Source: Xanthobacteraceae bacterium
GTDB taxonomy: Bacteria > Pseudomonadota > Alphaproteobacteria > Rhizobiales > Xanthobacteraceae
Assembly (NCBI GenBank): GCA_019746355.1
Contig: JAIESC010000088.1
Span: 1-20,573, forward strand
DNA length: 20,573 nucleotides
Direction: 5' to 3'
Made by a program: the position numbers and the translations under genes. Shown here piece by piece: positions 1 to 6,975 of this stretch (within the stretch, counting starts at the first letter, position 1; every line of letters begins with the position of its first letter). The notes beneath the pieces were generated by a model. The model searched no databases and was not told the DNA's origin. It saw nothing but the letters and a program-made list of their open reading frames with translations.

Positions 1-110
1 CGCCGCTGCTGGCGCTGCTGCTGTTGTTGCGACTGGGCATGAACCGCCCCGGTCGGGATGGACGCAAGCGCCAGTATCAGCGCGAGCGAAGCGCAAAAAG
101 CCTTCAACAT
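1..110 (-). CDS. Secreted Gln-rich protein, N-terminal fragment (runs off the window)
   Basis: Reading the minus strand from the ATG at 110 gives an open frame to the window edge, about 36 residues. It begins MLKAFCASLALILALASIP, a classic signal peptide (short basic n-region, Leu/Ala core), then an Ala-rich stretch ending in VHAQ, a plausible signal peptidase I site. The mature N-terminus is almost only Gln with some Arg. The rest of the protein lies outside the window, so no function can be assigned. It is divergent from the transglutaminase-like gene, so 111-156 should hold both promoters. The signal peptide is convincing for so short a fragment. Confidence 0.6.
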   Translation of the reverse strand, partial: MLKAFCASLALILALASIPTGAVHAQSQQQQQRQQR

Positions 111-156
111 GCTACAATGTTCCTGAACGCCCCAATCCGCCGCGTTCGCACCTGTT

Positions 157-879
157 GTGAACCGTGCCGGCAACGCAAAGTCAAGGACCGTGACAGAAAC
201 CCAATTTCCGGGCACCAAGGGCGCCGACCTGCGGCTCTATCTGAGCCCTGCGGAATACATCGACAGCGATCACGCCAGCATCCGCGCCAAGGCCCATGAG
301 ATCGCCGGCCCGATCGCCGATCCGGTGCGGAAGGCGCGCGCGCTGCACGACGCGGTGCGCGACGGCATCAAGTACGATCCTTACGTGGACTACAACGATC
401 GCGAGATCTACCGCGCGTCGAGCGTCCTCGCGAGAGGCGCGAGCTACTGTGTCGGCAAGGCATCACTCTATGCGGCGCTCTGCCGCGCCGCGGGGCTTCC
501 GGCGCGCATCGGCCTCGCTGACGTCAAGAACCATCTCGCGACGCCGCGGCTCATCGAAGCAGTCGGCACCGACCTGTTCGCTTATCACGGCTTTGCCGAG
601 GTGATGCCGCGGGAGACCTGGGTGAAGGCCACGCCGACCTTCAACGTCACGCTCTGCCAGAAGCTGGGCGTGCCGACGCTCGACTTCTCGGGCGACCAGG
701 ATGCGCTGCTGCAGCCGTTCGATTCGAGCGGGCAGAAGTTCATGTCCTACGTCGCCCAGCACGGCACGTTCTTCGACGTGCCGGTGAAATTCCTGATCGG
801 GGAGATGCGGCGGCTCTATCCGAAGCTGTGCCAGCCTGGCGGTCTGCGCGGCAGCATGGAAGCGGAAGCCCGCCGCTGA
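157..879 (+). CDS. Transglutaminase-like cysteine peptidase-fold protein
   Basis: The product is 240 residues from a GTG at 157. An in-frame GTG at 190 would give MTETQFPG and is equally possible, because neither has a good Shine-Dalgarno sequence. The transglutaminase-like core lies at about residues 55-165. The nucleophile Cys98 sits in GASYCVGKASLYAALCRAAG, where a helix carries the Cys as in papain-like folds. The candidate His144 is in AYHGFAEV. The usual third-position Asp is replaced in WVKATPTFN, where Thr159 occupies the site. Family members are cytosolic or periplasmic peptidases, amidases or inactive scaffolds. No signal peptide is seen, so a cytosolic location is inferred. The exact substrate cannot be read from the sequence. 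Confidence 0.82.
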   Translation: MNRAGNAKSRTVTETQFPGTKGADLRLYLSPAEYIDSDHASIRAKAHEIAGPIADPVRKARALHDAVRDGIKYDPYVDYNDREIYRASSVLARGASYCVGKASLYAALCRAAGLPARIGLADVKNHLATPRLIEAVGTDLFAYHGFAEVMPRETWVKATPTFNVTLCQKLGVPTLDFSGDQDALLQPFDSSGQKFMSYVAQHGTFFDVPVKFLIGEMRRLYPKLCQPGGLRGSMEAEARR

Positions 880-889
880 TGCGCGGCCG

Positions 890-1081
890 CTAGACGATCC
901 TGTCGACGAGCTGGCCCATGCCGTCCGGCGTCGCGCCGCGATCCGGCCCGGACGGCGTTTCGGCAGCGCCAGCCGATGGGCTCGGCTCCGCGGGCGTCGG
1001 GTTTTGGCCCTGCCAGGACGTGCCGGTGCGCGGCAGAATCTGCTGCACGCCGATGGAGCCACTGGTCCGTGAGGATTCCAT
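890..1081 (-). CDS. Small hypothetical protein, Pro/Ser/Gly-rich
   Basis: A 63-residue frame starts at the ATG at 1081 and ends just after the convergent transglutaminase-like gene. The protein (MESSRTSGSIGVQQILPRTG...) is low in complexity and rich in Pro, Ser, Gly and Thr. It has no membrane segment and no signal peptide, and it is probably disordered except for the hydrophobic C-terminal MGQLVDRIV. No Shine-Dalgarno sequence is clear. It may be real because it fills the only gap here and has a self-consistent start and stop. A chance frame in GC-rich DNA is the main alternative. No function is recognised. Confidence 0.4.
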   Translation of the reverse strand: MESSRTSGSIGVQQILPRTGTSWQGQNPTPAEPSPSAGAAETPSGPDRGATPDGMGQLVDRIV

Positions 1082-1169
1082 GCGACCGATCTAAGCCGCC
1101 GGAAGCAAACAGATGATGCGGGAAACATGGACGAATTAATTCAAATGGGGCTCACTCGGCCGGAAACCG

Positions 1170-1994
1170 CTAACCGGCGAGCAGCCGCCCGAGCCTTTCC
1201 TTGATCTCCGCCTTGATCGGATCGGACGCGCGCAGGATGGCGCTCGCCTGGAGGAAGCCCAGCGCCCGGAACGCGCCGACATTGGGCTGCAGCAGCAGAT
1301 CCGGCGCGCCGTGCCGGATCTTCTCCTGGACGATGGAATGGGTCATCACCAGCACGGTCGCGTAGAGACATTCCAGCGCATTCGGCACGTCACGCTTGCC
1401 GGCGTCGACCGGCCCGGAAATCTCGATGGCGACCACCACGTCGGCCCGGCCGCGCAGATGCTCGAACGGCAGCGGATTGGTGGCGCCGCCGTCGACCAGA
1501 ACCTGGCCCTCAAGCTCCACCGGTCGCATGATGGTCGGCAGCGAGATCGACGCCGCGAGCGCCCGCCGCAGCGAGCCTTGCGAGAACACGACCTCGCGCC
1601 GGCGGAACAGGTCGGAGGCGACCACGATCAGCGGAATGTCCAGGCCGGAAAACTCCGCCGGCAGATGCTCCGGCAGGAACTGCTCGCAGAGCAGCTCCGC
1701 GTCGAGCCGTGTCGCGTCGCCCAGGCCGCCGCCGAAAATGTCGCGCAGCTTGCCGGCGCGCGCGCGCATCATGCGACGCATCACGTCGGTCCGGTCGTGC
1801 GCCATGTGGGTCGCGTAGCGGCGCATCTCCCGGCCGGTCATGCCTGCGGCGTAGCCCGCGCCGATGATCGCGCCGATCGAGGTGCCGGCGATCGCGACCG
1901 GCTTCACGCCCATCTCATCGAGCGCTTCGGCGACCACGATGTGCGCGAGGCCCCGCGCGCCGCCCCCGCCGAGTGCGAGAGCGAAGGTTTTCAT
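1170..1994 (-). CDS. Patatin-like phospholipase (RssA-type)
   Basis: The protein is 274 residues, a lipid acyl hydrolase with a Ser-Asp dyad. The oxyanion loop GGGGARG is at residues 9-15, the nucleophile elbow GTSIG at 37-41 (Ser39), and the catalytic Asp168 is in the motif VDGG. These are the patatin hallmarks, and the compact single-domain form matches bacterial RssA-like proteins. There is no signal peptide. The start at 1994 is chosen because its ATG overlaps the stop of the upstream phosphotransferase gene as ATGA, indicating translational coupling; an upstream start would add ten residues. The likely role is deacylation of a phospholipid or other acyl ester. Pairing with a phosphotransferase suggests a joint function in lipid or acyl metabolism, which is inference. 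Confidence 0.9.
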   Translation of the reverse strand: MKTFALALGGGGARGLAHIVVAEALDEMGVKPVAIAGTSIGAIIGAGYAAGMTGREMRRYATHMAHDRTDVMRRMMRARAGKLRDIFGGGLGDATRLDAELLCEQFLPEHLPAEFSGLDIPLIVVASDLFRRREVVFSQGSLRRALAASISLPTIMRPVELEGQVLVDGGATNPLPFEHLRGRADVVVAIEISGPVDAGKRDVPNALECLYATVLVMTHSIVQEKIRHGAPDLLLQPNVGAFRALGFLQASAILRASDPIKAEIKERLGRLLAG

Positions 1995-3076
1995 GTCGCA
2001 CCCGCCTCGCGGGCAAAACGCCACGCGGTTTCGGCGAGCGGCCGCACCATCTGGCCTTTCGCGGCGGCGTGCTCATTGGTCGCGGTGCCGTCGCGCACGC
2101 GGCCGGCGATGCCCTGCAGGATCGCGGCGATACGGAAGAAATTATAGGCAAGATAGGTCGCAAGATGCGGCCGCGGGTCGAAGCCGGTGCGCTCGCGGTA
2201 CATCTCGACGTAATCCGCCATCGGCGGGATGCCAAGTGCCGCAAGGTCGTGACCGACCAGCGAGCCGGTGCCCGCGCCGGTGTCCTCCTGCGGCATGTGC
2301 CACTGCATCAGGTGATAGGTGAAATCGGCCAGCGGATCGCCGATGGTGGACAATTCCCAGTCGAGCACGGCGAGCACCTTCGGCTCGGTCGCGTGCAGGA
2401 TCATGTTGTCCAGCCGGTAGTCGCCGTGCACCAGCCGCGGCGGTCCGGCCGGCGGAAGGTGCCCGGGCAGCCATTCGATCAGCCGCTCCATCTCGTCGAT
2501 CTTCTGGGTCTCGGAGGCGCGGTACTGCTTCGACCAGCGTTCAGTCTGACGCGCGACGTAATTCTCGCCACGGCCGAAATCGCCGAGCCCGATGGCCGAA
2601 GGCTCGAACGAATGCAGCCGCGCCAGCGTGCCGTTCATGGCGTCATAGACCGCGCGGCGCTCTTTCGGGTTCGAGCCCGGCATTTCCGGGTTCCAGAACA
2701 CGCGGCCCGCGACGAAGCCCATCACGTAGAACGCCGTGCCGGTGACGCTTTCGTCGGCGCAATAGATCACCGGCTCGGCGACCGGAAAGCCCTGGGCTGC
2801 GAGCCCCTGGATCACCCGAAACTCGCGATCCACCGCATGGGCCGAGGGCAAAAGCTTGCCCGGCGGCTTTCGCCGCAGCACGTATTTGCGCGACGGTGTT
2901 TCCAGCATGTAGGTCGGATTGGACTGCCCGCCCTTGAACTGCTGCACCTGCAAAGGTCCGGCAAAGCCCTTCACCTCGCGCGCCAGGTACGCTTCCAGCC
3001 GCGCCGGATCGAAGCGCAACGACCCGGCCACCTCCTTGGTCCCGGTGAATGCAACCTGACGGTCGATCTTCTGCAT
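1991..3076 (-). CDS. Phosphotransferase family protein (APH/ACAD10 N-domain-like kinase)
   Basis: The product is 361 residues with a protein-kinase-like fold of the aminoglycoside phosphotransferase type. The N-lobe shows KGGQSNPTYML (48-58) and YVLRRKPPG (65-73). The catalytic loop is HGDYRLDN (217-224) with Asp219 as the base and Asn224 as a metal ligand. The metal-binding DWE is at 239-241, in VLDWELSTIGDPLAD. This arrangement matches the kinase-like domain of ACAD10/11 and many proteobacterial 'phosphotransferase family' proteins, which are thought to phosphorylate hydroxyacyl compounds rather than antibiotics. The start at MQKIDRQVAF (3076) is preferred over an upstream ATG because homology-like sequence begins there. 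It overlaps the patatin gene by ATGA and is divergent from the SnoaL-like gene. Confidence 0.88.
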   Translation of the reverse strand: MQKIDRQVAFTGTKEVAGSLRFDPARLEAYLAREVKGFAGPLQVQQFKGGQSNPTYMLETPSRKYVLRRKPPGKLLPSAHAVDREFRVIQGLAAQGFPVAEPVIYCADESVTGTAFYVMGFVAGRVFWNPEMPGSNPKERRAVYDAMNGTLARLHSFEPSAIGLGDFGRGENYVARQTERWSKQYRASETQKIDEMERLIEWLPGHLPPAGPPRLVHGDYRLDNMILHATEPKVLAVLDWELSTIGDPLADFTYHLMQWHMPQEDTGAGTGSLVGHDLAALGIPPMADYVEMYRERTGFDPRPHLATYLAYNFFRIAAILQGIAGRVRDGTATNEHAAAKGQMVRPLAETAWRFAREAGAT

Positions 3077-3141
3077 GGCGCAAACGTAGCATCGCCGAAG
3101 GCGGCGCGTTAAGCTTGGACGAAAGTCTAAATGAGGGTGCA
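3077..3141. promoter_or_regulatory. Divergent intergenic region with a small imperfect inverted repeat
   Basis: These 65 bp separate two divergent transcription units and must hold both promoters. A small dyad, TTGGAC-GAAA-GTCTAA, lies at 3115-3130 (5 of 6 positions pair), just before the start of the plus-strand gene. GAGGGT at 3133-3138 is the Shine-Dalgarno sequence for the ATG at 3142. No confident -35/-10 pair can be called. Confidence 0.35.
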
Positions 3142-3600
3142 ATGAAGCGGTTGCCGGCGGCCGAGGAAGACAAGCGGACGGTCGGAGAATGGTACGCGCG
3201 CTGGGACAAATTTGTGGCCGCTGTCGATTTCGTTCCGGCGCGGGAGATGTTCGCCGAGGACGTGGTGGCGTTCGGCTCCAAGGTCGAGATGATGACCTCG
3301 CAGGCCGAGCTCGAGCGCGAGCAATGGCGCCATGTCTGGCCGTCGATCGAGGACTATCGCTACGACCTCTCGACGCTGGAGGTGGTCACCTCCCCTGACC
3401 GACTGATGGCGATGGGCGCGGTGATCTTCCGCTCCACCGGCATTCATCCGGACGGCTCCAAATTCGTCCGCAACGGCCGTTCGACCTGCACGTTCATGCG
3501 GACCGCCGTCGGCGCGCCGTGGCTCTGCACCCATTCCCACCTGTCCGTCACCCCCGGCACGCCGTACACATCGCACGGCAAACGAACGCCGAAGTCGTAA
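3142..3600 (+). CDS. SnoaL/NTF2-like family protein
   Basis: The product is 152 residues, the usual length of a single SnoaL/NTF2-like cone-shaped alpha+beta barrel. The pattern is typical: an N-terminal helix with WYARWDKFVAAVDF, then FAEDVVAFGSK, a Trp-rich helix EQWRHVWPSIED, and strand pairs ending in WLCTHSHLSVTPG. The His-x-His near the C-terminus often lines the pocket in this fold. The start at 3142 is chosen over an upstream in-frame ATG at 3049 because of the GAGG seven bases ahead and because 3049 would run into the divergent gene. It lies 33 bp upstream of the ThDP-enzyme gene and is probably co-transcribed, suggesting a shared substrate. The ligand is unknown. Confidence 0.8.
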   Translation: MKRLPAAEEDKRTVGEWYARWDKFVAAVDFVPAREMFAEDVVAFGSKVEMMTSQAELEREQWRHVWPSIEDYRYDLSTLEVVTSPDRLMAMGAVIFRSTGIHPDGSKFVRNGRSTCTFMRTAVGAPWLCTHSHLSVTPGTPYTSHGKRTPKS

Positions 3601-3633
3601 AGCCCGACCAGCCCCAGTCACTGGAGACACCCC

Positions 3634-5310
3634 GTGCCCGTCATGTCCGGAAAGCGCGCGTTTCTCGACCTGCTCAAGCAGGAGGGCGTGAACATCATGT
3701 TCGGCAATCCCGGCACCACCGAACTGCCGCTGATGGACGCGTTCGCGGTCGAAAACGACATCCGCTACATCCTGGGCCTGCAGGAAGCCGCCCTGATGGC
3801 GATGGCCGACGGCTACGCGCAGGCGTCCGGCAAGCTCACGGTGCTCAATCTTCATGTCGCGCCAGGCCTCGGCAACGCCATGGGCATGCTCTATGACGCG
3901 CAGATGGCGGGCTCGCCGATCATGGTGACCGCCGGCCAGCAGGACACCGAATATCTGGTCGAGGAGCCGATCCTCTCGGCCGATCTCACGACGCTGGCAA
4001 AGCCGTTCGTGAAATTCTCGGCGCAGGTCGAGCGGCTGAAGGACTTGCCCATCCTGGTGCACCGCGCGGCGAAGACCGCGCTTGCCCCGCCGACCGGGCC
4101 GGTGTTCCTGTCGCTGCCGGGCGACATCCTGAAGAGCGATGGCGATATCGAACTCCTCGAGCCCACGCGCGTGTCGCCGCGGGTGCGCGGCGACATCGAC
4201 GCGGTCAACGCCGCGGCCGACCTGCTGGCAAAGGCGCAGAGCCCGGTGATCGTGGCCGGCGACGCCGCGGCGCAAAGCCGCGCGCACAAGGAACTCGCCG
4301 CGCTCGCCGAAGCGGTCGGCGCGCCGGTCTACACCGAATTCGTGCCGAACACGGCGTCGTTCCCCTCTTCGCATCCACTCTATCGGGGGTCGATGACGCG
4401 CTCGCAGCAGGGCGTGCGCGAGGTGCTGGACAAGCACGATCTGTTCTTCTCGGTCGGCGGCGACCTGTTCTCCTGGTCGCTGCCGTCGAAGATCAAGCCG
4501 ATCCCGCCGGGCATGCCGCTGATCCATCTCGACACGGATCCGTGGCAGATCGGCAAGAGCTATCCGGCCGAGGTCGGCATCCTCGGCGATCCCAAGGCGA
4601 CGTTGCCCGACATCACCGCGGCGGTGCAGGCGCGCATGAGCGCGGCCGCCAAGGCCGCGGCCGCCACGCGGCTCGGCAACGCGACCGCAGCGATCAAGGC
4701 CGAACGCGAGGCGTTCCGTGCCAAGGCGCGGGCGCTGGCCGGCAAGACCCCGGTGCAGCCGCTGGCGCTGCTCGAAGCCATCGGCGCGATGCTGCCGAAG
4801 GACGCCGTGGTGATCGAGGAGGTGCTTTCGTCGGCGCCCGGCGCCCGCTCGCTGATCAACAGCGACGACCCGCAGAGCTTCTTTGCGCTGCGCGGCGGCG
4901 GTATCGGCTGGGGCCTGCCGGCGGCGATCGGCGCCAAGCTCGCCCAACCCGACCGGCCCGTGGTTGCGCTCATCGGCGACGGCAGTGCGATGTACACGGT
5001 GCAGGCGCTGTGGACCGCGGCGCGCTACCGGCTGCCGGTGATCTGGGTGATCTTCAACAACACCAGCTACCGCATCCTCAAGCAAAGGCTTGTGGCCATG
5101 CGCGGGCTCGCCGAGCAGGCCGACACGTTCGTCGGCATGGAGCTGAACGATCCGGCGATCGACTTTGTCGGCCTCGCCCGCTCGCTCGGCATCGAAGGCC
5201 AGCGCGCCAAGACCGTGAAGGACACGACCGACCTGATCGCCAAGGCGCTCAAGGACGGCACTGCGCTCCTGATCGACGTCGATATGGAGCGCAATTACAA
5301 GCCGATGTGA
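3634..5310 (+). CDS. ThDP-dependent 2-oxoacid decarboxylase/lyase, benzoylformate decarboxylase-like
   Basis: The product is 558 residues with the three-domain POX/BFD fold. The N-terminal PYR domain carries NPGTTELP (25-32) and the catalytic Glu51 in LGLQEAALMAMADGYAQAS. LNLHVAPGLGNAMG includes His74, which matches His70 of Pseudomonas benzoylformate decarboxylase. The C-terminal PP domain has the Mg-ThDP motif starting GDG at 448-450 and ending in FNN. Compared with that enzyme, Ser26 is Thr28 and the segment around His281 (here FSWSLPS, about 279-285) has no His. So a 2-oxoacid or related ThDP reaction is likely, but benzoylformate itself is doubtful. Related genes are often labelled acetolactate synthase-like. 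The GTG start at 3634 follows GGAG with a 7-base gap. Confidence 0.88.
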   Translation: MPVMSGKRAFLDLLKQEGVNIMFGNPGTTELPLMDAFAVENDIRYILGLQEAALMAMADGYAQASGKLTVLNLHVAPGLGNAMGMLYDAQMAGSPIMVTAGQQDTEYLVEEPILSADLTTLAKPFVKFSAQVERLKDLPILVHRAAKTALAPPTGPVFLSLPGDILKSDGDIELLEPTRVSPRVRGDIDAVNAAADLLAKAQSPVIVAGDAAAQSRAHKELAALAEAVGAPVYTEFVPNTASFPSSHPLYRGSMTRSQQGVREVLDKHDLFFSVGGDLFSWSLPSKIKPIPPGMPLIHLDTDPWQIGKSYPAEVGILGDPKATLPDITAAVQARMSAAAKAAAATRLGNATAAIKAEREAFRAKARALAGKTPVQPLALLEAIGAMLPKDAVVIEEVLSSAPGARSLINSDDPQSFFALRGGGIGWGLPAAIGAKLAQPDRPVVALIGDGSAMYTVQALWTAARYRLPVIWVIFNNTSYRILKQRLVAMRGLAEQADTFVGMELNDPAIDFVGLARSLGIEGQRAKTVKDTTDLIAKALKDGTALLIDVDMERNYKPM

Positions 5311-5430
5311 CCTGTCTGCTTGCATCGATCCGACGCTGACGCTCATCTCCGGCGCAGCCCCGCCTTCGCTCGCGATAGCGCGTCAAAGACGCGCGTGAAC
5401 GCGCTGGTGGCGAGCTCCGGCGCGACAGGG
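5311..5430. other. Non-coding stretch with a GCGCGT hairpin, downstream of the ThDP-enzyme gene
   Basis: No credible gene is present. A perfect hairpin GCGCGT-CAAAG-ACGCGC lies at 5378-5394, about 70 bp past the stop of the ThDP-enzyme gene, and is followed by a further GCG-rich run. There is no T-tract, so it is not a canonical intrinsic terminator. It may be part of a dispersed repeat. Confidence 0.4.
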
Positions 5431-5502
5431 CCGGGTAGGCGAGGAGGTTCCCCCTCTCGCCCCCCACAGACCCGGACGTGCAGATTTCCCGCATCCGGTT
5501 CC
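5431..5502 (-). mobile_element. Group II intron 3' end remnant (domains V and VI)
   Basis: On the minus strand, 5501 to 5469 folds like group II intron domain V. The outer stem is GAACCGGAT with GTCCGGGTC, the upper stem GCGG with CTGC around GAAA, and the two-base bulge AC sits at the conserved place. The canonical form has 34 nt; here it is 33, with an A opposite G at the catalytic-triad position, so it looks decayed. Directly downstream, GGCGAGAGG-GGGAA-CCTCCTCGCC (5461-5438) forms a domain VI hairpin followed by TACCCG, matching the usual 3' end with a branch-point A near the stem base. No reverse transcriptase frame is recognisable upstream, so this is only an intron tail. Confidence 0.6.
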
Positions 5503-5709
5503 TCACGGGAGGGCGACTGATCCAACTCGACAATGTTGAGCGTGCGCCCAAAAAAACGGTGCGGCTGCCGGCTTTATGAGGGGACTGGAGCGCGCAATCG
5601 AACAAGGCCACCCCATTGACGAGCAGGTGAGCTCCGGTTTGGCCGTTAGCCAGGCCGCAATGCTGAAATCGAACGCCGCGCCGCCACGCGCCGATCTCCT
5701 GCCGAGTCA
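5503..5709. other. Degenerate sequence between intron tail and ABC-ATPase fragment
   Basis: No intact gene was found. A minus-strand frame runs through this stretch but has no domain resemblance and continues into the intron tail and the ThDP-enzyme gene, so it is not credible. It contains a run of seven A at about 5550-5556. It may be residual intron domain IV or more of the decayed transporter gene. Confidence 0.35.
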
Positions 5710-5904
5710 AGATGTGGAGGTTCGCCGCGACAAGGCGCCCTGATGCGAGCCAACGGGACGCGCGCTCGATGCCCAAACGAAGATCTTGATGGGTTATGAG
5801 CTGCTACGCATCTGGACCGATCGCCGCAAGAGCGTCGTATTCGTGAGGCACGGATCGACGAGGCGATCGCGCTGCCGGATCGTACGATATGCGCTTCACG
5901 TTGA
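5710..5904 (+). pseudogene. ABC transporter ATP-binding protein fragment (NrtD/SsuB/TauB-like), frameshifted
   Basis: Three plus-strand pieces in different frames line up with the C-terminal half of a nitrate/sulfonate/taurine-type ABC ATPase. Piece one (5718-5744) reads RFAATRRPD, like the 'ARALATRPD' stretch before Walker B. Piece two (5747-5851) reads EPTGRALDAQTKILMGYE and continues LLRIWTDRRKSVVFVRH, corresponding to the D-loop (EPFGALDAQTR) and the switch-His strand (VLFVTHS). Piece three, shifted by two bases from 5854, reads IDEAIALPDRT, the family's 'DEAIALADR' helix, and soon stops at 5902. Walker A, the Q-loop and most of the signature are missing. Two frameshifts and truncation at both ends make it non-functional. 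Confidence 0.72.
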
Positions 5905-5921
5905 GTCGGCTGAGCGACTCA
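5902..5921. terminator. Perfect 7-bp inverted repeat spanning two convergent stop codons
   Basis: TGAGTCG-GCTGAG-CGACTCA forms a hairpin with a 6-nt loop. Its left arm includes the stop of the ABC-ATPase remnant and its right arm the stop of the cytochrome gene on the other strand. It could be a bidirectional terminator, but no T-run follows on either strand, so the function is uncertain. Confidence 0.4.
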
Positions 5922-6881
5922 GCGGCGCTCTTGTTTCAGCCGCTCGATATCCGCGCGGATCGGTGCAAAAGGACCGTATTTGTGCTGCTGCTCGCTGAAC
6001 CCGTCGGCATAAGGGCCGTAGGCCGCATCGACCGGCTTCAGCAGCTTGTCGGGAAAATCATTCGCGAGTCCGGCCCGACGCGGGCGCGGCTGCGACAGGA
6101 CATAGGCTGCCACGTCCCACGCCTCCTCTACGGAAAGCTGAGGGTCGAGATAGTCCGCGCCGTGCGGCATGTTGAAGTGGACGAAATTGGCGAAGTTGAT
6201 GAGCCGCGCCAGTCCGGCGCCATCGTTGAAGCTGTCCGATCCCCACAGCGGCGGCACCATGTAGCCCAGTGTCGATCCCGCCCCGCCACGACGAAGGCCG
6301 GAGCCGTCGGTGTTGTGGCAGGCCATACACTTGCTTTCGTAGACCGGCTTTCCGCGTGAGGGATCGGCGGCACGCGTGAGCTCCGACATCTTGCCCGCAC
6401 CGAGGCCTGGCAGCCTCTCGCCCGGCGGTACGCCGGTGCTTAGAAACTCGATGTAGGCGACCAGCGCTTGCATCTCCGGCGCGTCACCCGGCAACGGTCG
6501 GCCGTTCATGCTCCGCGTCATGCAAGAGTTGAGACGATCCTCAATGTTGATCTCGGCGCCGGAGCGTGCGCTGTATTGCGGGAACTGGCCGTAGAGTCCG
6601 AACAGCGGCAAGGCGAACTTCCGTGTGCCGGCGGAGAGATGGCAGTTGGTGCAGGCGAGATTGTTGCCGGCATAGCGCTTGGCCGGATCGCCGACGTTGG
6701 GACCGATCAGGTTATAGGTCGCCGTGATGAGATCGCGACCGAGCCGCACCTGTGCACCGTGTCCATCGCGCGGTAGCGCGCCGACCTCGGGCACCGTCCA
6801 CACCGTCTGCGCCAGGGCACCGCCGGATATCGCAACCAACGCAGCAACCAGCACACCGGTGATCCAGCTTTGTATTGCCAT
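5919..6881 (-). CDS. Diheme cytochrome c, thiosulfate dehydrogenase (TsdA)-like
   Basis: The product is 320 residues, exported by a signal peptide (residues 1-24, ending GGALA|Q). Two class I cytochrome c domains follow. The first has CTNCH (77-81) in NNLACTNCHLSAG, then FPQYSARSGAEINIEDRLNSC with Cys120 followed by MTRSMNGRPLP. The second has CMACH (185-189) and a distal Met238 in HFNMPHG. The order, the 'DRLNSCMTRSMNG' segment and the Cys available as heme-1 ligand match TsdA, which oxidises thiosulfate to tetrathionate in the periplasm with His/Cys-ligated heme 1. SoxA-like proteins share the domain. ATG 6881 is chosen because it gives a clean signal peptide; an upstream ATG at 6932 is possible. 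No partner cytochrome (TsdB) or Sox genes are nearby. Confidence 0.85.
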   Translation of the reverse strand: MAIQSWITGVLVAALVAISGGALAQTVWTVPEVGALPRDGHGAQVRLGRDLITATYNLIGPNVGDPAKRYAGNNLACTNCHLSAGTRKFALPLFGLYGQFPQYSARSGAEINIEDRLNSCMTRSMNGRPLPGDAPEMQALVAYIEFLSTGVPPGERLPGLGAGKMSELTRAADPSRGKPVYESKCMACHNTDGSGLRRGGAGSTLGYMVPPLWGSDSFNDGAGLARLINFANFVHFNMPHGADYLDPQLSVEEAWDVAAYVLSQPRPRRAGLANDFPDKLLKPVDAAYGPYADGFSEQQHKYGPFAPIRADIERLKQERR

Positions 6882-6975
6882 GCGTCCAGTATGATTGAGG
6901 AGCAGCCCCACGAATAGGGCACGCTTCCGCATGAGCCATCCATTGCCACCCTCGCGGCGGCGGCCTCAGGTGGCC
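6882..6975. other. Upstream region of the cytochrome gene
   Basis: These 94 bp precede the cytochrome gene on the minus strand and should contain its promoter. No clear Shine-Dalgarno sequence or -35/-10 pair was seen. Confidence 0.3.

Noticed and set aside
1973..3112. 379-codon plus-strand frame opposite the phosphotransferase gene
   Set aside because: Shadow of a gene with complete catalytic motifs; composition is His/Arg/Gln-rich and has no domain.
3127..5346. 739-codon minus-strand open frame opposite the ThDP-enzyme gene
   Set aside because: It is antisense to two well-supported genes and is rich in Arg, His, Gly and Asp, the usual shadow composition in high-GC DNA. It has no domain resemblance.
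5378..5394. Intrinsic terminator for the ThDP-enzyme gene
   Set aside because: The GCGCGT hairpin lacks a following T-run and lies about 70 bp from the stop codon; it is listed only as a structured stretch.
5249..5776. 175-codon minus-strand frame through the decay zone
   Set aside because: It runs through the structured intron domains V/VI and into the ThDP-enzyme gene with no domain; I considered a reverse transcriptase C-terminus but saw none of its motifs.
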